Source: Nostoc sp. GT001
GTDB lineage: Bacteria; Cyanobacteriota; Cyanobacteriia; Cyanobacteriales; Nostocaceae
NCBI RefSeq assembly: GCF_030382115.1
Contig: NZ_JAUDRJ010000003.1
Location: forward strand, 5,831,985-5,866,189
DNA: 34,205 bases
Reading direction: 5' to 3'
The notes below the pieces were generated by a model. It ran no database searches. It was given only the letters and a program-made list of their open reading frames with translations, and had not been told where the DNA came from. The translations under genes were made by a program, and so were the position numbers. Shown here one piece after another: positions 7,005-14,770 of this stretch (positions are counted from its first letter, which is position 1; each line of letters opens with the position of its first letter).

Positions 7005-8042
7005 TTATGGTGCTGGATTTGGCGACTGAGCATGAACTATATCCAACTCTTCCAAAATGTCTTTGTCGAGAACTACATTCACACTTTCTAAATTCTCTTT
7101 AAGTTGTTCCAGTGTAGTAGCACCAATAATTGTGCTAGGCACAAACCAACGACTCCGCACAAATGCTAAGGCTAGATGCGCTGGACTTAGTTGATGGCGC
7201 TTGGCAATTTCTACATAAGCTGATACGGCTTGACTGACTTTTGGTTTGAGATAGCGCTGACCGAAATTTTCAAATAAAGTGACTCTGGCTTTCTCTGGTT
7301 TGCCGTTTAGATATTTGCCAGTTAAGAAGCCAAATGCTAAAGGACTATAAGCTAGTAACCCAATTTCTTCGTGATAAACTGCTTCCGCTAAGGCTCCATC
7401 AAATACTCTATTCAACAAGTTGTAAGCATTTTGAATGGAAACAACTTTAGGTAATCCTAATTGTTTAGCAGCGTTACTAAACTGAGCAACTCCCCAAGGG
7501 GTTTCGTTACTCAAACCGATATAGCGAATTTTCCCCGCTTTAATTACATCGTCAAAAACTGCTAGCTGTTCAGCAATGGGAACCGTTTCTCCCACCTGAT
7601 TCGGATCGAACACCGTTTGCCCAAACCTTGGCACGTAGCGATCTGGCCAGTGGATCTGATACAGATCGATATAGTCTGTCTGTAATCTTTTTAAACTATC
7701 ATCTACAGCTTGTTTGATATTATCACGATCGATTGCTTTGGCTCCTCCACGTACCCATTTAAAGCCTCGACCAGGGCCAGCAATTTTAGTAGCTAAAATA
7801 ACTCGATCTCTTTGTTGACGTTTTAACCATTCCCCAATGTAAGTTTCTGTTAATCCATAAGTTTCGGCACTTGTTGGCACAGGATACATCTCTGCTGCAT
7901 CAATAAAGTTGACTCCTTAGCTAATAGCATAATCTAGTTGTTTATGGGCTTCTTCAATAGTATTTTGCTGTCCATAAGTCATAGTACCTAGACAAATTTC
8001 AGAAACTTTTAAGTCACTTTTGCCAAGTTGGTTATACTTCAT
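7005..8042 (-). pseudogene. Aldo/keto reductase (Tas-like) with one in-frame TAA
   Basis: From ATG 8042 the frame reads MKYNQLGKSDLKVSEICLG, the usual aldo/keto reductase N-terminus, through codon 41. Codon 42 is TAA (7917-7919), and the same frame then continues GVNFIDAAEMYPVPTSAETYG to the normal end at 7005. CAA to TAA is the simplest explanation, since AI-QGVNFIDAAEMY is expected. Downstream sequence is complete: catalytic Asp and Tyr in FIDAAEMY, Lys in ATKIAG, His in QIHWPDRY, and the cofactor segment SRWFVPSTIIGA. Full length would be 345 residues, normal for NADPH-dependent Tas-type reductases. An internal ATG (7889) could start a 294-residue product, but it would lack the first beta strand and the catalytic Asp/Tyr. 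The gene is either a very young pseudogene, a read-through gene or a base error. Confidence 0.85.
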
Positions 8043-9031
8043 CTTTCTACGTTGTTATTCAGTCAATTGAACAGTGATATTTTTGTTTAAAATTTCGTAT
8101 TTTGTCAAGGGCATTATTATTTTTTAAGTAAATTATCTTCACCCAATACTGAATTTTACACTAAGCCAATATAAATTTTTCAGCTAATCTTTGATATAAA
8201 TACTACTTTAAATCGATAGGTGAAATGTAGTTACTAGGCACAGTTGTTTATTATTGCATAGATTAACCAGATAAGTAAGTTATTTTTGGGTAATAAAAAT
8301 TTTAAATATGTAGTATAAAATACTTGTTTTTTTGGGTATTTATAAAATGGACTTTTTAAGGTTAAGTACATAATACACTAAATCGGTAGGTTTATCGTAG
8401 TATATTAAAAATCTTAAGATTCTTCTAGCTAGAATTAAATCTTAATAAATATTTATATTAATATACTTGGTTATATGTAGCTTGTTGTTACGGCAATTAA
8501 AATATACCAAAGTTACCAAGTAACAAGATTTGGTAGCAATGACAAAGATTTAGGGTTTTAATAACTTGCATAACCAGGAGTTTATTGCTGCGATCGCTGA
8601 TAACGATACTCATATCTATAGCAATCTGATTTAAGTAACAAGTAAATAGAATTATATTGAGAACTTAAAATAGTGGCTGAGATTATTACGACACTTTTGA
8701 TACATTCAATTGCAGTTAAAAAGCGGCATATTAATAATTTATCTGGCGTTGCTGAATTTAGATATGAAATGCAAAAATCAGATATTCTCAACTCTTACTC
8801 TCTGTGTCTGTGCGCCTCTGTGTGAAACAAATTCATATTTTTAATCAGCAATGCCCTTTATTTTACATTAAATAATTTAGTTATGTTATGTTTATATATA
8901 GGAGTATAAAAAACTCTTATTACAACTTTTTTTAGGGATTACACCTTTTGGCATTGGAATTATATTGTTGATTTTTTTCCTTATGCCTAAAGTTGCCTTT
9001 TCTAGAGACGGCTACACTCAGGATAATTCCA
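8043..9031. other. AT-rich intergenic region without a supported gene
   Basis: Nearly 1 kb of AT-rich sequence with stop codons in all frames. A 70-codon minus-strand open frame at 8582-8791 has no domain or ribosome-binding site and is not called. The region holds one HIP1 site near 8591 and the imperfect inverted repeat described separately at 8745-8855. It separates the leftward aldo/keto reductase from the rightward Crp-like copies, so promoters for both may lie here, but none is clear. Confidence 0.6.
8745..8855. repeat. Imperfect 24-bp inverted repeat, possible small MITE
   Basis: GGCGTTGCTGAATTTAGATA(TGAA) at 8745-8768 matches the reverse complement of 8832-8855 at 19 of 24 positions. 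The interior carries CTCTGTGTCTGTGCGCCTCTGTGTG-like low-complexity sequence seen widely in cyanobacterial intergenic DNA. A degenerate miniature element is the likely identity. Confidence 0.45.
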
Positions 9032-9747
9032 ATGTCGTTTGACAAAATGCCTTTGAGCAACCAACAAATAAGTTACTTGCTGCTCTGCCAGCCAGTGATT
9101 ATCAGCGTCTTATTCCCCACCTGAAGCTGGTTCCGCTATCAAATCGGCAAGTCCTTGACCAAACAGGCGAACCGATCGCACAGGTCTATTTTCCTAACAA
9201 AGCAGTAGTTTCTATTGTCACCACTATGGAAGATAGCTCGACAGTGGAAGTTGGTTTATTGAGCAATGAAGGCATGGTGGGTATGTCGGTAATTTTAGGA
9301 GACACCACCACAATCACAACAAATGCTGTTGTGCAGATTCCAGACACTGCCATGCAAATCGATGCAGATATACTAATAAGCGAGTTTAAGCGAGGTACAG
9401 TGCTTCAAAGCGTGCTGCTGCCTTATGTTCAAGGTGTATACACTCAAATAGTACAAGAATCTGCCTGCAACCGTTTTCATCAGCTAGAGGAGTGGCTGGA
9501 TCGTTGGCTGCTGACAGTTTCTGACCGTCTGGAATCAAAGGAATTTCCACTTACCTAAGAATTTATTTAACAGATACTAGGTGTACATAGCACTGGTGTC
9601 AGCGAAGCAGCTAGCACCCTGAGGCAAACTGAAATCATCGCCTACCACTGTGGTGAGATTAAGATCCTGAATTGAGAGGCTTTAGAAAAAACCTCCTGTA
9701 AATGTTATCAGATTATAGAAGATGAATTTGCTCATTTATTGGGTAAT
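9032..9747 (+). pseudogene. Dead copy of the Crp/Fnr-family regulator
   Basis: The sequence aligns along its whole length with the intact regulator at 9971-10681: LLAALPASDYQRLIPHLKL, VYFPNKAVVS, EVGLLSNEGMVGMSVILG, ACNRFHQLEEWLDRWLLTVSDRL and the helix-turn-helix LGVHSTGVSEAASTL. It is disabled several times: a frame change near 9045 separates the start ATG (9032) from the rest, and in-frame stops occur at 9556-9558 (CAA to TAA), 9568-9570 and 9673-9675. The longest surviving frame (from ATG 9226) covers only the cyclic-nucleotide-binding-like domain. Several independent lesions show real decay, not a base error. It arose by tandem duplication with the next gene. Confidence 0.88.
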
Positions 9748-9896
9748 AAGCCCAATAACCGAGCAAAAAAATTTTTTTGAGCTATAGCTGTAGTCATATA
9801 GGTTAGGACATAATGACAAGCGTGAATGTCAGGAAGAGTAATGTTTTTAAGTAGGTAAACATAATTACCTCCTGCCTCCTGCCCCCTGCTATATGC

Positions 9897-9914
9897 GTAC
9901 GAAACCGAACAGAC
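9897..9914 (+). promoter_or_regulatory. Palindromic motif upstream of the Crp-like gene (copy 1)
   Basis: GTACGAAACCGAACAGAC lies 56 nt before the GTG start of the Crp-like gene and matches 16 of 18 bases with GTCCGAAACCGGACAGAC at 10742-10759, upstream of the response regulator. The second copy is a perfect palindrome core (TGTCCG-AAAC-CGGACA); this one is degenerate. Each copy also follows a Crp-like gene copy, so it may simply have been duplicated with the 3' flank. An operator role is inference. Confidence 0.4.
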
Positions 9915-9970
9915 TCGCAAAAATAACTTGATTTAAAGTATTTTTGAGCAAATTTATTTTTTAATGTTCA

Positions 9971-10681
9971 GTGAACGAAAACACTTTTAAGCCGCAAGTA
10001 AATAGGTTACTCACGGCTTTGCCAGCGAGTGATTATCAGCGTCTTTTTCCGCACCTGAAGTTAGTTTCGCTTTCAACTCGGCAAGTCATTTATGAACCAG
10101 GAGAACCGATCGCACACGTTTATTTTCCCCAATACGCAGTAGTTTCTTTAGTCAGTAGTATAAAAGATGGCTCAATGATGGAAGTTGGGATAGTGAGCAA
10201 TGAAGGGATGATCGGTATCCCAGTAATTTTAGGAGGCAACACAACAACCACAAAAGCGTTTGTGCAGGTTTCGGGTACTGCTATGCAAATGGATGCAGAT
10301 GTACTTAAAACCGAGTTCAATCAGGGTGGAGCTATTCAAAACCTGCTGCTGCGCTATGTACAAGCTGCATACACTGAATTGGTGCAAGGATGTGCCTGCA
10401 ACCGTTTTCATACCGTAGAGCAGCGGCTGGCTCGTTGGCTACTCACAGTCTCTGACCGCTTGCAATTAGAAGATTTTCCACTCACACAAGAATTTATCGC
10501 CCAGATGCTAGGTGTACGGCGCTCCGGTGTGACAGTAGCGGCTAATACCCTGAGCAAAACCGGAATGATTCGCTACCAGCGTGGTCATATTAGCATCCTC
10601 AACCGAGAGGATTTATCAGCAACTTCCTGCGAGTGTTATGGGGTCATAAGAGGCGAATTTACTCGGTTGCTGGGGAATTAG
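9971..10681 (+). CDS. Crp/Fnr-family transcriptional regulator
   Basis: A 236-residue regulator with an N-terminal cNMP-binding-like beta barrel (about residues 20-140: TRQVIYEPGEPIAHVYFP, EVGIVSNEGMIGIPVILGG) and a C-terminal winged helix (TQEFIAQMLGVRRSGVTVAANTL, with wing GMIRYQRGHISI). The cNMP domain lacks the RxS phosphate-binding cassette of true CRP, so cAMP need not be the ligand; many cyanobacterial members of this type have unknown signals. The start is taken as GTG 9971 because the paralogous frame begins there and no in-frame ATG precedes the domain; an ATG at 9964 is out of frame. There is no good ribosome-binding site. A decayed paralogue lies 220 bp upstream. The target genes are not evident; the following response regulator is not obviously in an operon with it (196-nt gap). 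Confidence 0.87.
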   Translation: MNENTFKPQVNRLLTALPASDYQRLFPHLKLVSLSTRQVIYEPGEPIAHVYFPQYAVVSLVSSIKDGSMMEVGIVSNEGMIGIPVILGGNTTTTKAFVQVSGTAMQMDADVLKTEFNQGGAIQNLLLRYVQAAYTELVQGCACNRFHTVEQRLARWLLTVSDRLQLEDFPLTQEFIAQMLGVRRSGVTVAANTLSKTGMIRYQRGHISILNREDLSATSCECYGVIRGEFTRLLGN

Positions 10682-10741
10682 CCAAGGCGCGTAGGCGTAG
10701 CCCGTCGTAGACATCGCCAAAGAATCATTTTAAATTACTAT

Positions 10742-10759
10742 GTCCGAAACCGGACAGAC
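10742..10759 (+). promoter_or_regulatory. Palindromic motif upstream of the response regulator (copy 2)
   Basis: GTCCGAAACCGGACAGAC contains the perfect inverted repeat TGTCCG-AAAC-CGGACA if the preceding T is included. It lies 119 nt upstream of the response regulator's ATG and 61 nt after the Crp-like gene. A near copy is found at 9897-9914. It could be a protein-binding operator, a small hairpin, or part of the duplicated 3' flank of the Crp-like genes. Confidence 0.4.
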
Positions 10760-10877
10760 ACTTGCTAGGGAGTTCCTTTAAGATTTAGTGAAGTAAGCAA
10801 TCAAATGGTATTTACAAATACGTGCCTTTTAATGTGATTACTACTTTAAGTCTTTGAGCTAGACAGTGGTGAGAATA

Positions 10878-11324
10878 ATGTCTAATCAATCGATGTCTTT
10901 TCAAGGTGTACGATTGCTAGCTGTTGACGGCGATTTTGATACAAGAATATTACTTAATTACCTGTTTGAATTAGGTGGAGCAGAGATTATCACTGCTGCT
11001 TCAGTAGGGGAAGCTATGGCAATAATGTCATTTTTTAAACCAGACATCCTAATTAGTGAGATTTGTTTACCAGATGAAGACGGCTACTCACTACTTTTGA
11101 AGGTCAGAAATCTGGAAGCAAAGCGAGGAAGACATATTCCAGCTATTGCTTTGACGGCATCTGTTTCCGAAGAAGACCATGATTTTGCTTTAGCAGTAGG
11201 TTATGATATATATCGATGTAAGCCTATAGATTTAGACGAATTAGCTTTTATGGTTGTCAGTTTAATCGGAATCGACAATAGGCTTGAGATATTGGGATGC
11301 AACAAGGAAGAAGCCAGTAAGTAA
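10878..11324 (+). CDS. Receiver-only response regulator with altered acidic pocket
   Basis: A 148-residue CheY-like receiver domain with no output domain. The usual VDD pocket reads AVDGDFDTR, so the second acidic residue is Gly. The strand that normally ends in the phospho-accepting Asp reads ILISEICLPDEDGY, with Glu (GAG, 11058-11060) in place of Asp. The conserved Thr (ALTA) and Lys (YRCKP) remain. Family knowledge says Asp-to-Glu often mimics phosphorylation, so this protein may be locked in one state or act without a kinase. I start at ATG 10878 with GGTGAGA just upstream; in-frame GTGs at 10866 and 10869 are alternatives. No kinase gene is adjacent. A terminator hairpin follows. Confidence 0.85.
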   Translation: MSNQSMSFQGVRLLAVDGDFDTRILLNYLFELGGAEIITAASVGEAMAIMSFFKPDILISEICLPDEDGYSLLLKVRNLEAKRGRHIPAIALTASVSEEDHDFALAVGYDIYRCKPIDLDELAFMVVSLIGIDNRLEILGCNKEEASK

Positions 11325-11386
11325 GAAAGCTTTAACTAAATTTTATTTATTCTAAAAATACAATTTCTATGATGGCCTATGCCAAT

Positions 11387-11426
11387 GCCTGGTGATTTTC
11401 TCCTAAATCATCAGGCGATGCTTTTT
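11387..11426 (+). terminator. Rho-independent terminator after the response regulator
   Basis: GCCTGGTGATTT (11387-11398) pairs with AAATCATCAGGC (11405-11416) at 11 of 12 positions around a six-base loop, followed by GATGCTTTTT. It lies about 60 nt past the stop codon of the receiver gene. Confidence 0.7.
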
Positions 11427-11581
11427 CTCAGCAATCTTCTGACTAATTTTATTTTTTATTAATTTCGCTAGTAGTAAAAACCTATTCAAAGGTAGTGATA
11501 TAAAATATACTAAGAATAAATACAGAGAACCACCAAGTAATTCTCTGCGAGTACTCATTTTTTCATATTAAGGAGTGCATT

Positions 11582-12172
11582 ATGGAATATCTTGCTTATT
11601 CCCAGATGTTTATTGCTCAAGAAGAGGCATCTGGAAACACTAAGTACAATCTTCCTCAACCTCAATTCAATTGGAAAAAACTGCTTAAATCTTCGGCTTG
11701 GTTAGCTTTAGCTGGTGTTGGTGTATTGTTTGCTGCTGTAACCCAAATTCAAATGAGTTCGGCTGCCTATGTCAAGACTAACGGCAGTTGTTTACGTGTC
11801 CGTACCGGCCCAAGCAGCAGCTACTCGTATGTGGACTGTGTACCAAATGGCGCAACACTTCCAGCCATTGAAAGATATGAAAATGGTTTTGCCAGACTTT
11901 CTACAGGTAGATACGTTTTTGCGCGATGGATTGGTGATAGACCTAATAATCGTCCTGTGACTAGACCTGGTGGTGTTGGCGGTTCAGTGATTCTTACCCC
12001 TGGTTCTAAAGGTCAGCTCGTCAGAGACTTGCAAACAGCTTTAGGTAATCTTAGAATTGATGGAATTTACGGTCAAGAAACTGTTAGCCGAGTCCGAAGC
12101 TTTCAGCAAAGCAAAGGTCTACTTGTAGATGGTGTTGTAGGCCCCGAAACTCGAGCAGCTCTGGGTATTTAA
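11582..12172 (+). CDS. Exported SH3-like and peptidoglycan-binding protein
   Basis: A 196-residue protein. After a polar N-terminus, residues ~37-60 form a hydrophobic segment (SSAWLALAGVGVLFAAVTQ) that ends near SSAAY, so it is either a signal peptide with a long n-region or an inner-membrane anchor. Residues ~63-115 are a bacterial SH3-like domain (CLRVRTGPSSSYSYVDCVPNG, YVFARWIG). A Gly/Pro/Arg linker leads to a PG_binding_1 domain (~residues 133-196: LTPGSKGQLVRDLQTAL, IDGIYGQETVSRVRSFQQ, VDGVVGPETRAALGI). It should bind cell-wall glycan in the periplasm; no catalytic domain is present. ATG 11582 has an excellent AAGGAG seven bases upstream. It is a monocistronic gene, convergent with the epimerase gene. 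Confidence 0.88.
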   Translation: MEYLAYSQMFIAQEEASGNTKYNLPQPQFNWKKLLKSSAWLALAGVGVLFAAVTQIQMSSAAYVKTNGSCLRVRTGPSSSYSYVDCVPNGATLPAIERYENGFARLSTGRYVFARWIGDRPNNRPVTRPGGVGGSVILTPGSKGQLVRDLQTALGNLRIDGIYGQETVSRVRSFQQSKGLLVDGVVGPETRAALGI

Positions 12173-12236
12173 CCAGAAGCCACCCTTAAAAAACCTCGTG
12201 GTTTGGTAAATATTGTCAAACTAGTTTTGAGGGTTT

Positions 12237-12285
12237 GTAGTAAGCACTTTAGTGCTTGAGAAATAAGGACTAAAGTCCTTACTAC
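12237..12285. terminator. Compound hairpin repeat between convergent genes
   Basis: GTAGTAAG (12237-12244) pairs with CTTACTAC (12278-12285), and inside it sit two further palindromes, GCACTTTAGTGC and GGACTAAAGTCC. The cloverleaf-like repeat lies between the SH3 gene and the leftward epimerase gene, nine bases from the latter's stop, so it probably terminates both transcripts. The same word family is common in cyanobacterial intergenic DNA. Confidence 0.65.
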
Positions 12286-12293
12286 GAACTTTT

Positions 12294-13406
12294 TTACCCA
12301 TAAATGTAATTTTGGACAATCTGCAAAATGCGCTCTGCTGCATGACCATCCCCAAAAGGATTGATTGCGTTTGCCATCGCTTCATAAGCATCTGAGTCAC
12401 TGAGTAACTCAGTAGCGGCTGCAACAATGTTCTCAGTCGTAGTGCCAACAAGTTTGGCTGTACCAGCTACCACAGCCTCCGGTCTTTCGGTAGTGTCTCT
12501 CAAAACTAGTACTGGTTTTCCCAAGCTGGGGGCTTCTTCTTGCAAACCACCAGAGTCAGTGAGCAAAAGATGCGATCGCCTAATTGCTCCCACCAAATCT
12601 CCATAATCTAGAGGATCTGTCAAGAAAATTCGGGGATGATTCCCTAAAAGTTCCTGCAACGGGACTCGCACTGTCGGATTGCGGTGCAATGGTAAGAGCA
12701 AAGCTGTATCAGGAAACTTGTCTAAGATTTGTAAAAAGCCTTGAGCGATCGCTAATAGAGGTTCTCCCCAATTCTCCCGACGATGAACTGTTGCTAACAA
12801 AACCCGATATGATTCCCAGTCTAAGCCTGGGACATCGCAAACTACTTGGGTTGCAGCGACATTTAACAATGCATCAATTACAGTGTTACCTGTCATGTGA
12901 ATTTCACCCAAAACACCAGAACGATGCAAATTTTCCACAGCCCAAGGAGTCGGTGCAAAGTGCAACTGAGTAATTTGAGAAATCAATCGGCGATTAGCTT
13001 CTTCTGGGTAAGGATTGAAGATATCATCAGTTCTTAACCCTGCTTCTACATGACCTATAGGAATTTTTTGATAAAAAGCTGCTAAAGCAGCGGCAAAAGC
13101 AGTGGTAGTATCTCCCTGCACAATTACGAAATCTGGCTTTTCTGCCTTAAATAATGCTTCTAACCCTTGTAAACTTCGGCAAGTAATATCATTTAGAGAT
13201 TGCTGAACCTGCATAATTTCCAAGTTATAATCTGCCTTGATATTAAATAGTTGCATAACTTGCTCAACCATCTCACGATGCTGTCCAGTTAGAATTACTT
13301 GCAACTGAAATTCTGAAGACTTCTGGAAAACCTGAATCACTGGAGCGAGTTTAATCGCTTCCGGGCGAGTACCTAAGATAATGCAAACGCGTTTTTGATT
13401 AGTCAT
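12294..13406 (-). CDS. wecB: UDP-N-acetylglucosamine 2-epimerase (non-hydrolysing)
   Basis: A 370-residue cytosolic enzyme, normal length for the family, that interconverts UDP-GlcNAc and UDP-ManNAc for surface polysaccharide synthesis. Visible signatures are ILGTRPEAIKLAPVI at the N-terminus, VQGDTTTAFAAALAAF, GHVEAGLRTDD, YPEEANRRL, VHRRENWG, LPLHRNP and the UDP-binding block LLTDSGGLQEEAPSLGKPVLVLRDTTERPEAV. The Asp and Glu residues implicated in catalysis in the family are present in these blocks. ATG 13406 begins MTNQKRVCIILGTRPEA, the usual start. No other polysaccharide gene is adjacent, so it is probably monocistronic. wecB/mnaA is the usual name for such proteins. Confidence 0.95.
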   Translation of the reverse strand: MTNQKRVCIILGTRPEAIKLAPVIQVFQKSSEFQLQVILTGQHREMVEQVMQLFNIKADYNLEIMQVQQSLNDITCRSLQGLEALFKAEKPDFVIVQGDTTTAFAAALAAFYQKIPIGHVEAGLRTDDIFNPYPEEANRRLISQITQLHFAPTPWAVENLHRSGVLGEIHMTGNTVIDALLNVAATQVVCDVPGLDWESYRVLLATVHRRENWGEPLLAIAQGFLQILDKFPDTALLLPLHRNPTVRVPLQELLGNHPRIFLTDPLDYGDLVGAIRRSHLLLTDSGGLQEEAPSLGKPVLVLRDTTERPEAVVAGTAKLVGTTTENIVAAATELLSDSDAYEAMANAINPFGDGHAAERILQIVQNYIYG

Positions 13407-13426
13407 TAGTCATCTGTAATTTGCCA

Positions 13427-13468
13427 TCTATAGTCAATCGTCTATAGTCAATGGTCTATAGTCAATCG
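13427..13468. repeat. Three tandem 14-bp repeats (TCTATAGTCAATSG)
   Basis: TCTATAGTCAATCG, TCTATAGTCAATGG and TCTATAGTCAATCG follow each other without spacers just upstream of the epimerase start. The layout matches the short tandemly repeated repetitive sequences known from heterocystous cyanobacteria. It lies where the epimerase promoter is expected and may affect its spacing; no function is shown. Confidence 0.8.
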
Positions 13469-13525
13469 TCGGTGGTTAATCCTTACATAAACCATAAATA
13501 TTAATGGATAAATCACACAAGATAT

Positions 13526-13589
13526 AAAAAAACCAAGCTTAACCGGGCAAATGTATTGTTTGTCTAATTAACCTGTAATAACTATTTAA
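13526..13589. repeat. Second, outer copy of the duplicated terminator segment
   Basis: This segment repeats 13613-13674 with few changes: both contain CTTAACCGGGCA, a TGTTTGTCTAATTAACC core and TGTAATAACTATTTAA. The copy at 13613-13674 includes the stop codon and terminator of the membrane protein gene, so this one is a downstream duplicate. Its hairpin arms (CCAAG/CCGGG) have lost complementarity. Confidence 0.75.
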
Positions 13590-13612
13590 AAGTTCAAATT
13601 ATAAAAACCATG

Positions 13613-13633
13613 AAAAAACCCGGCTTAACCGGG
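13613..13633 (-). terminator. Rho-independent terminator of the small membrane protein gene
   Basis: On the minus strand CCCGG-TTAAG-CCGGG is followed directly by TTTTTT (plus-strand 13613-13618 is A6). It lies about 35 nt past the stop of the gene at 13668-14039. Confidence 0.8.
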
Positions 13634-13667
13634 CAGACGCACTGTTTGTCTAATTAACCTGTAATAA

Positions 13668-14039
13668 CTATTTAATCTCACAAGTTAGAGGGCAAGCAGC
13701 GTAAACAGTAGCCTGCATTTGGTCTGCCTCTCCATGCAGCCAGCTTAACCACTTAACTTCGCTAGGATGAACTCCCTTAACAGTTAGCACACCCGCAGCC
13801 AATACAACTGCCATAACATTAAACATTATTAGAGCGCCTGCTACAAGCAAAACCGCACTAACAGGCATCACAGATTGCAAGATAATCGACAACAGACATC
13901 CGACCGTAGCCATTAAGACAACTAGTGGAAAACCCACAACCAACAAACATACTGCTAATGTAAAAGTCCATATTAAAAAGCTTTTAATCATCAACAAGGA
14001 GTAGGTCTTTCCTTGATTAGAGCTTTCAGCAGAAACCAT
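13668..14039 (-). CDS. Small membrane protein of unknown function
   Basis: A 123-residue protein that I do not recognise. After a polar N-terminus (MVSAESSNQGKTYS), residues ~16-100 hold two to three long hydrophobic segments (IWTFTLAVCLLVVGFPLVVLM, SIILQ...AVLLVAGALIM, MAVVLAAGVL), so it is an integral membrane protein. The tail (VHPSEVKWLSWLHGEADQ) is amphipathic and should face the cytoplasm or periplasm; it ends with Cys-containing AACPLTCEIK. I choose ATG 14039 because GGGAGG lies seven to twelve bases upstream; a frame from 14063 adds eight residues with no ribosome-binding site. It appears monocistronic, with its own terminator. The length and composition resemble other short cyanobacterial membrane hypotheticals; no function is inferred. 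Confidence 0.75.
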   Translation of the reverse strand: MVSAESSNQGKTYSLLMIKSFLIWTFTLAVCLLVVGFPLVVLMATVGCLLSIILQSVMPVSAVLLVAGALIMFNVMAVVLAAGVLTVKGVHPSEVKWLSWLHGEADQMQATVYAACPLTCEIK

Positions 14040-14770
14040 GACTTTTCCTCCCAAAATACACAACAGATTTTAATTTCAGTCATATCTCGCTTTTTGCGAG
14101 TAAACTGAATTGTTCTTCAGTGAAATTCAGTATATAAAAACTAATTGGGAAAATGAGCATTTGTTTACTAAAGTTTACAGTTAATTTTTCGTAATTATGG
14201 ATATAAAGTCAATTTTCTATCTATTAGAAAAACTTGTTTACTGCATCTACCTTCAGGTATAGAACCTAGAATGTATGAGCTTTGAACCTTGATCCCCACG
14301 ATATCATTCCTATTCAACTTAACATTTCTTATAAAAATTAGTAGTCTTTCTCATAATTCCTAGACAGCCTGAATAAATGATCTGCTAGTATTTGTGCTGT
14401 TAATTGCTGGCAATTCGTGCCCATACCTGGGATAAATTTCTCATCTAAGTCATGAGAATATTTACTTTAAATTAAAAGCATTAAAAGTAACTTTTAATTC
14501 CATGTGTATTTACTGAGGTCTTTTAAGTCCTTACATGTGTTAAACCAGTTTAGATAGGTTAAATAATCTATCTAAATATTCTGAGTAATGAAATTTTAGG
14601 AAATAAAAGATACCAACTGAGGTGGATGAAATAGATTGACCGTGGTTCTAGAGTTTCAATCGCCTTCTATCACCGCTAAGGCTTGCAGACAAGCATTCTC
14701 CAAAAGTCATCAAAGCAAGTGACTTTACTTCTCGTTAATTCAACTTTTTAACTGCCAAATGTGAAGATAT
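14040..14770. other. Long intergenic region upstream of the pilT-like gene
   Basis: About 730 nt of AT-rich DNA with no supported gene. A 9-bp perfect hairpin, TTTAGATAG (14549-14557) with CTATCTAAA (14568-14576), lies about 195 nt upstream of the pilT start and may be a leader structure. The region must hold promoters for both divergent genes, but no clear -10/-35 pair was accepted. Confidence 0.55.

Noticed and set aside
8582..8791. Minus-strand frame of 69 residues in the AT-rich gap
   Set aside because: No start signal, no conserved-looking segment, and it overlaps a repeat.
13427..13468. Possible CRISPR array
   Set aside because: Repeats are 14 bp, directly adjacent without spacers, and no cas gene is in the window.
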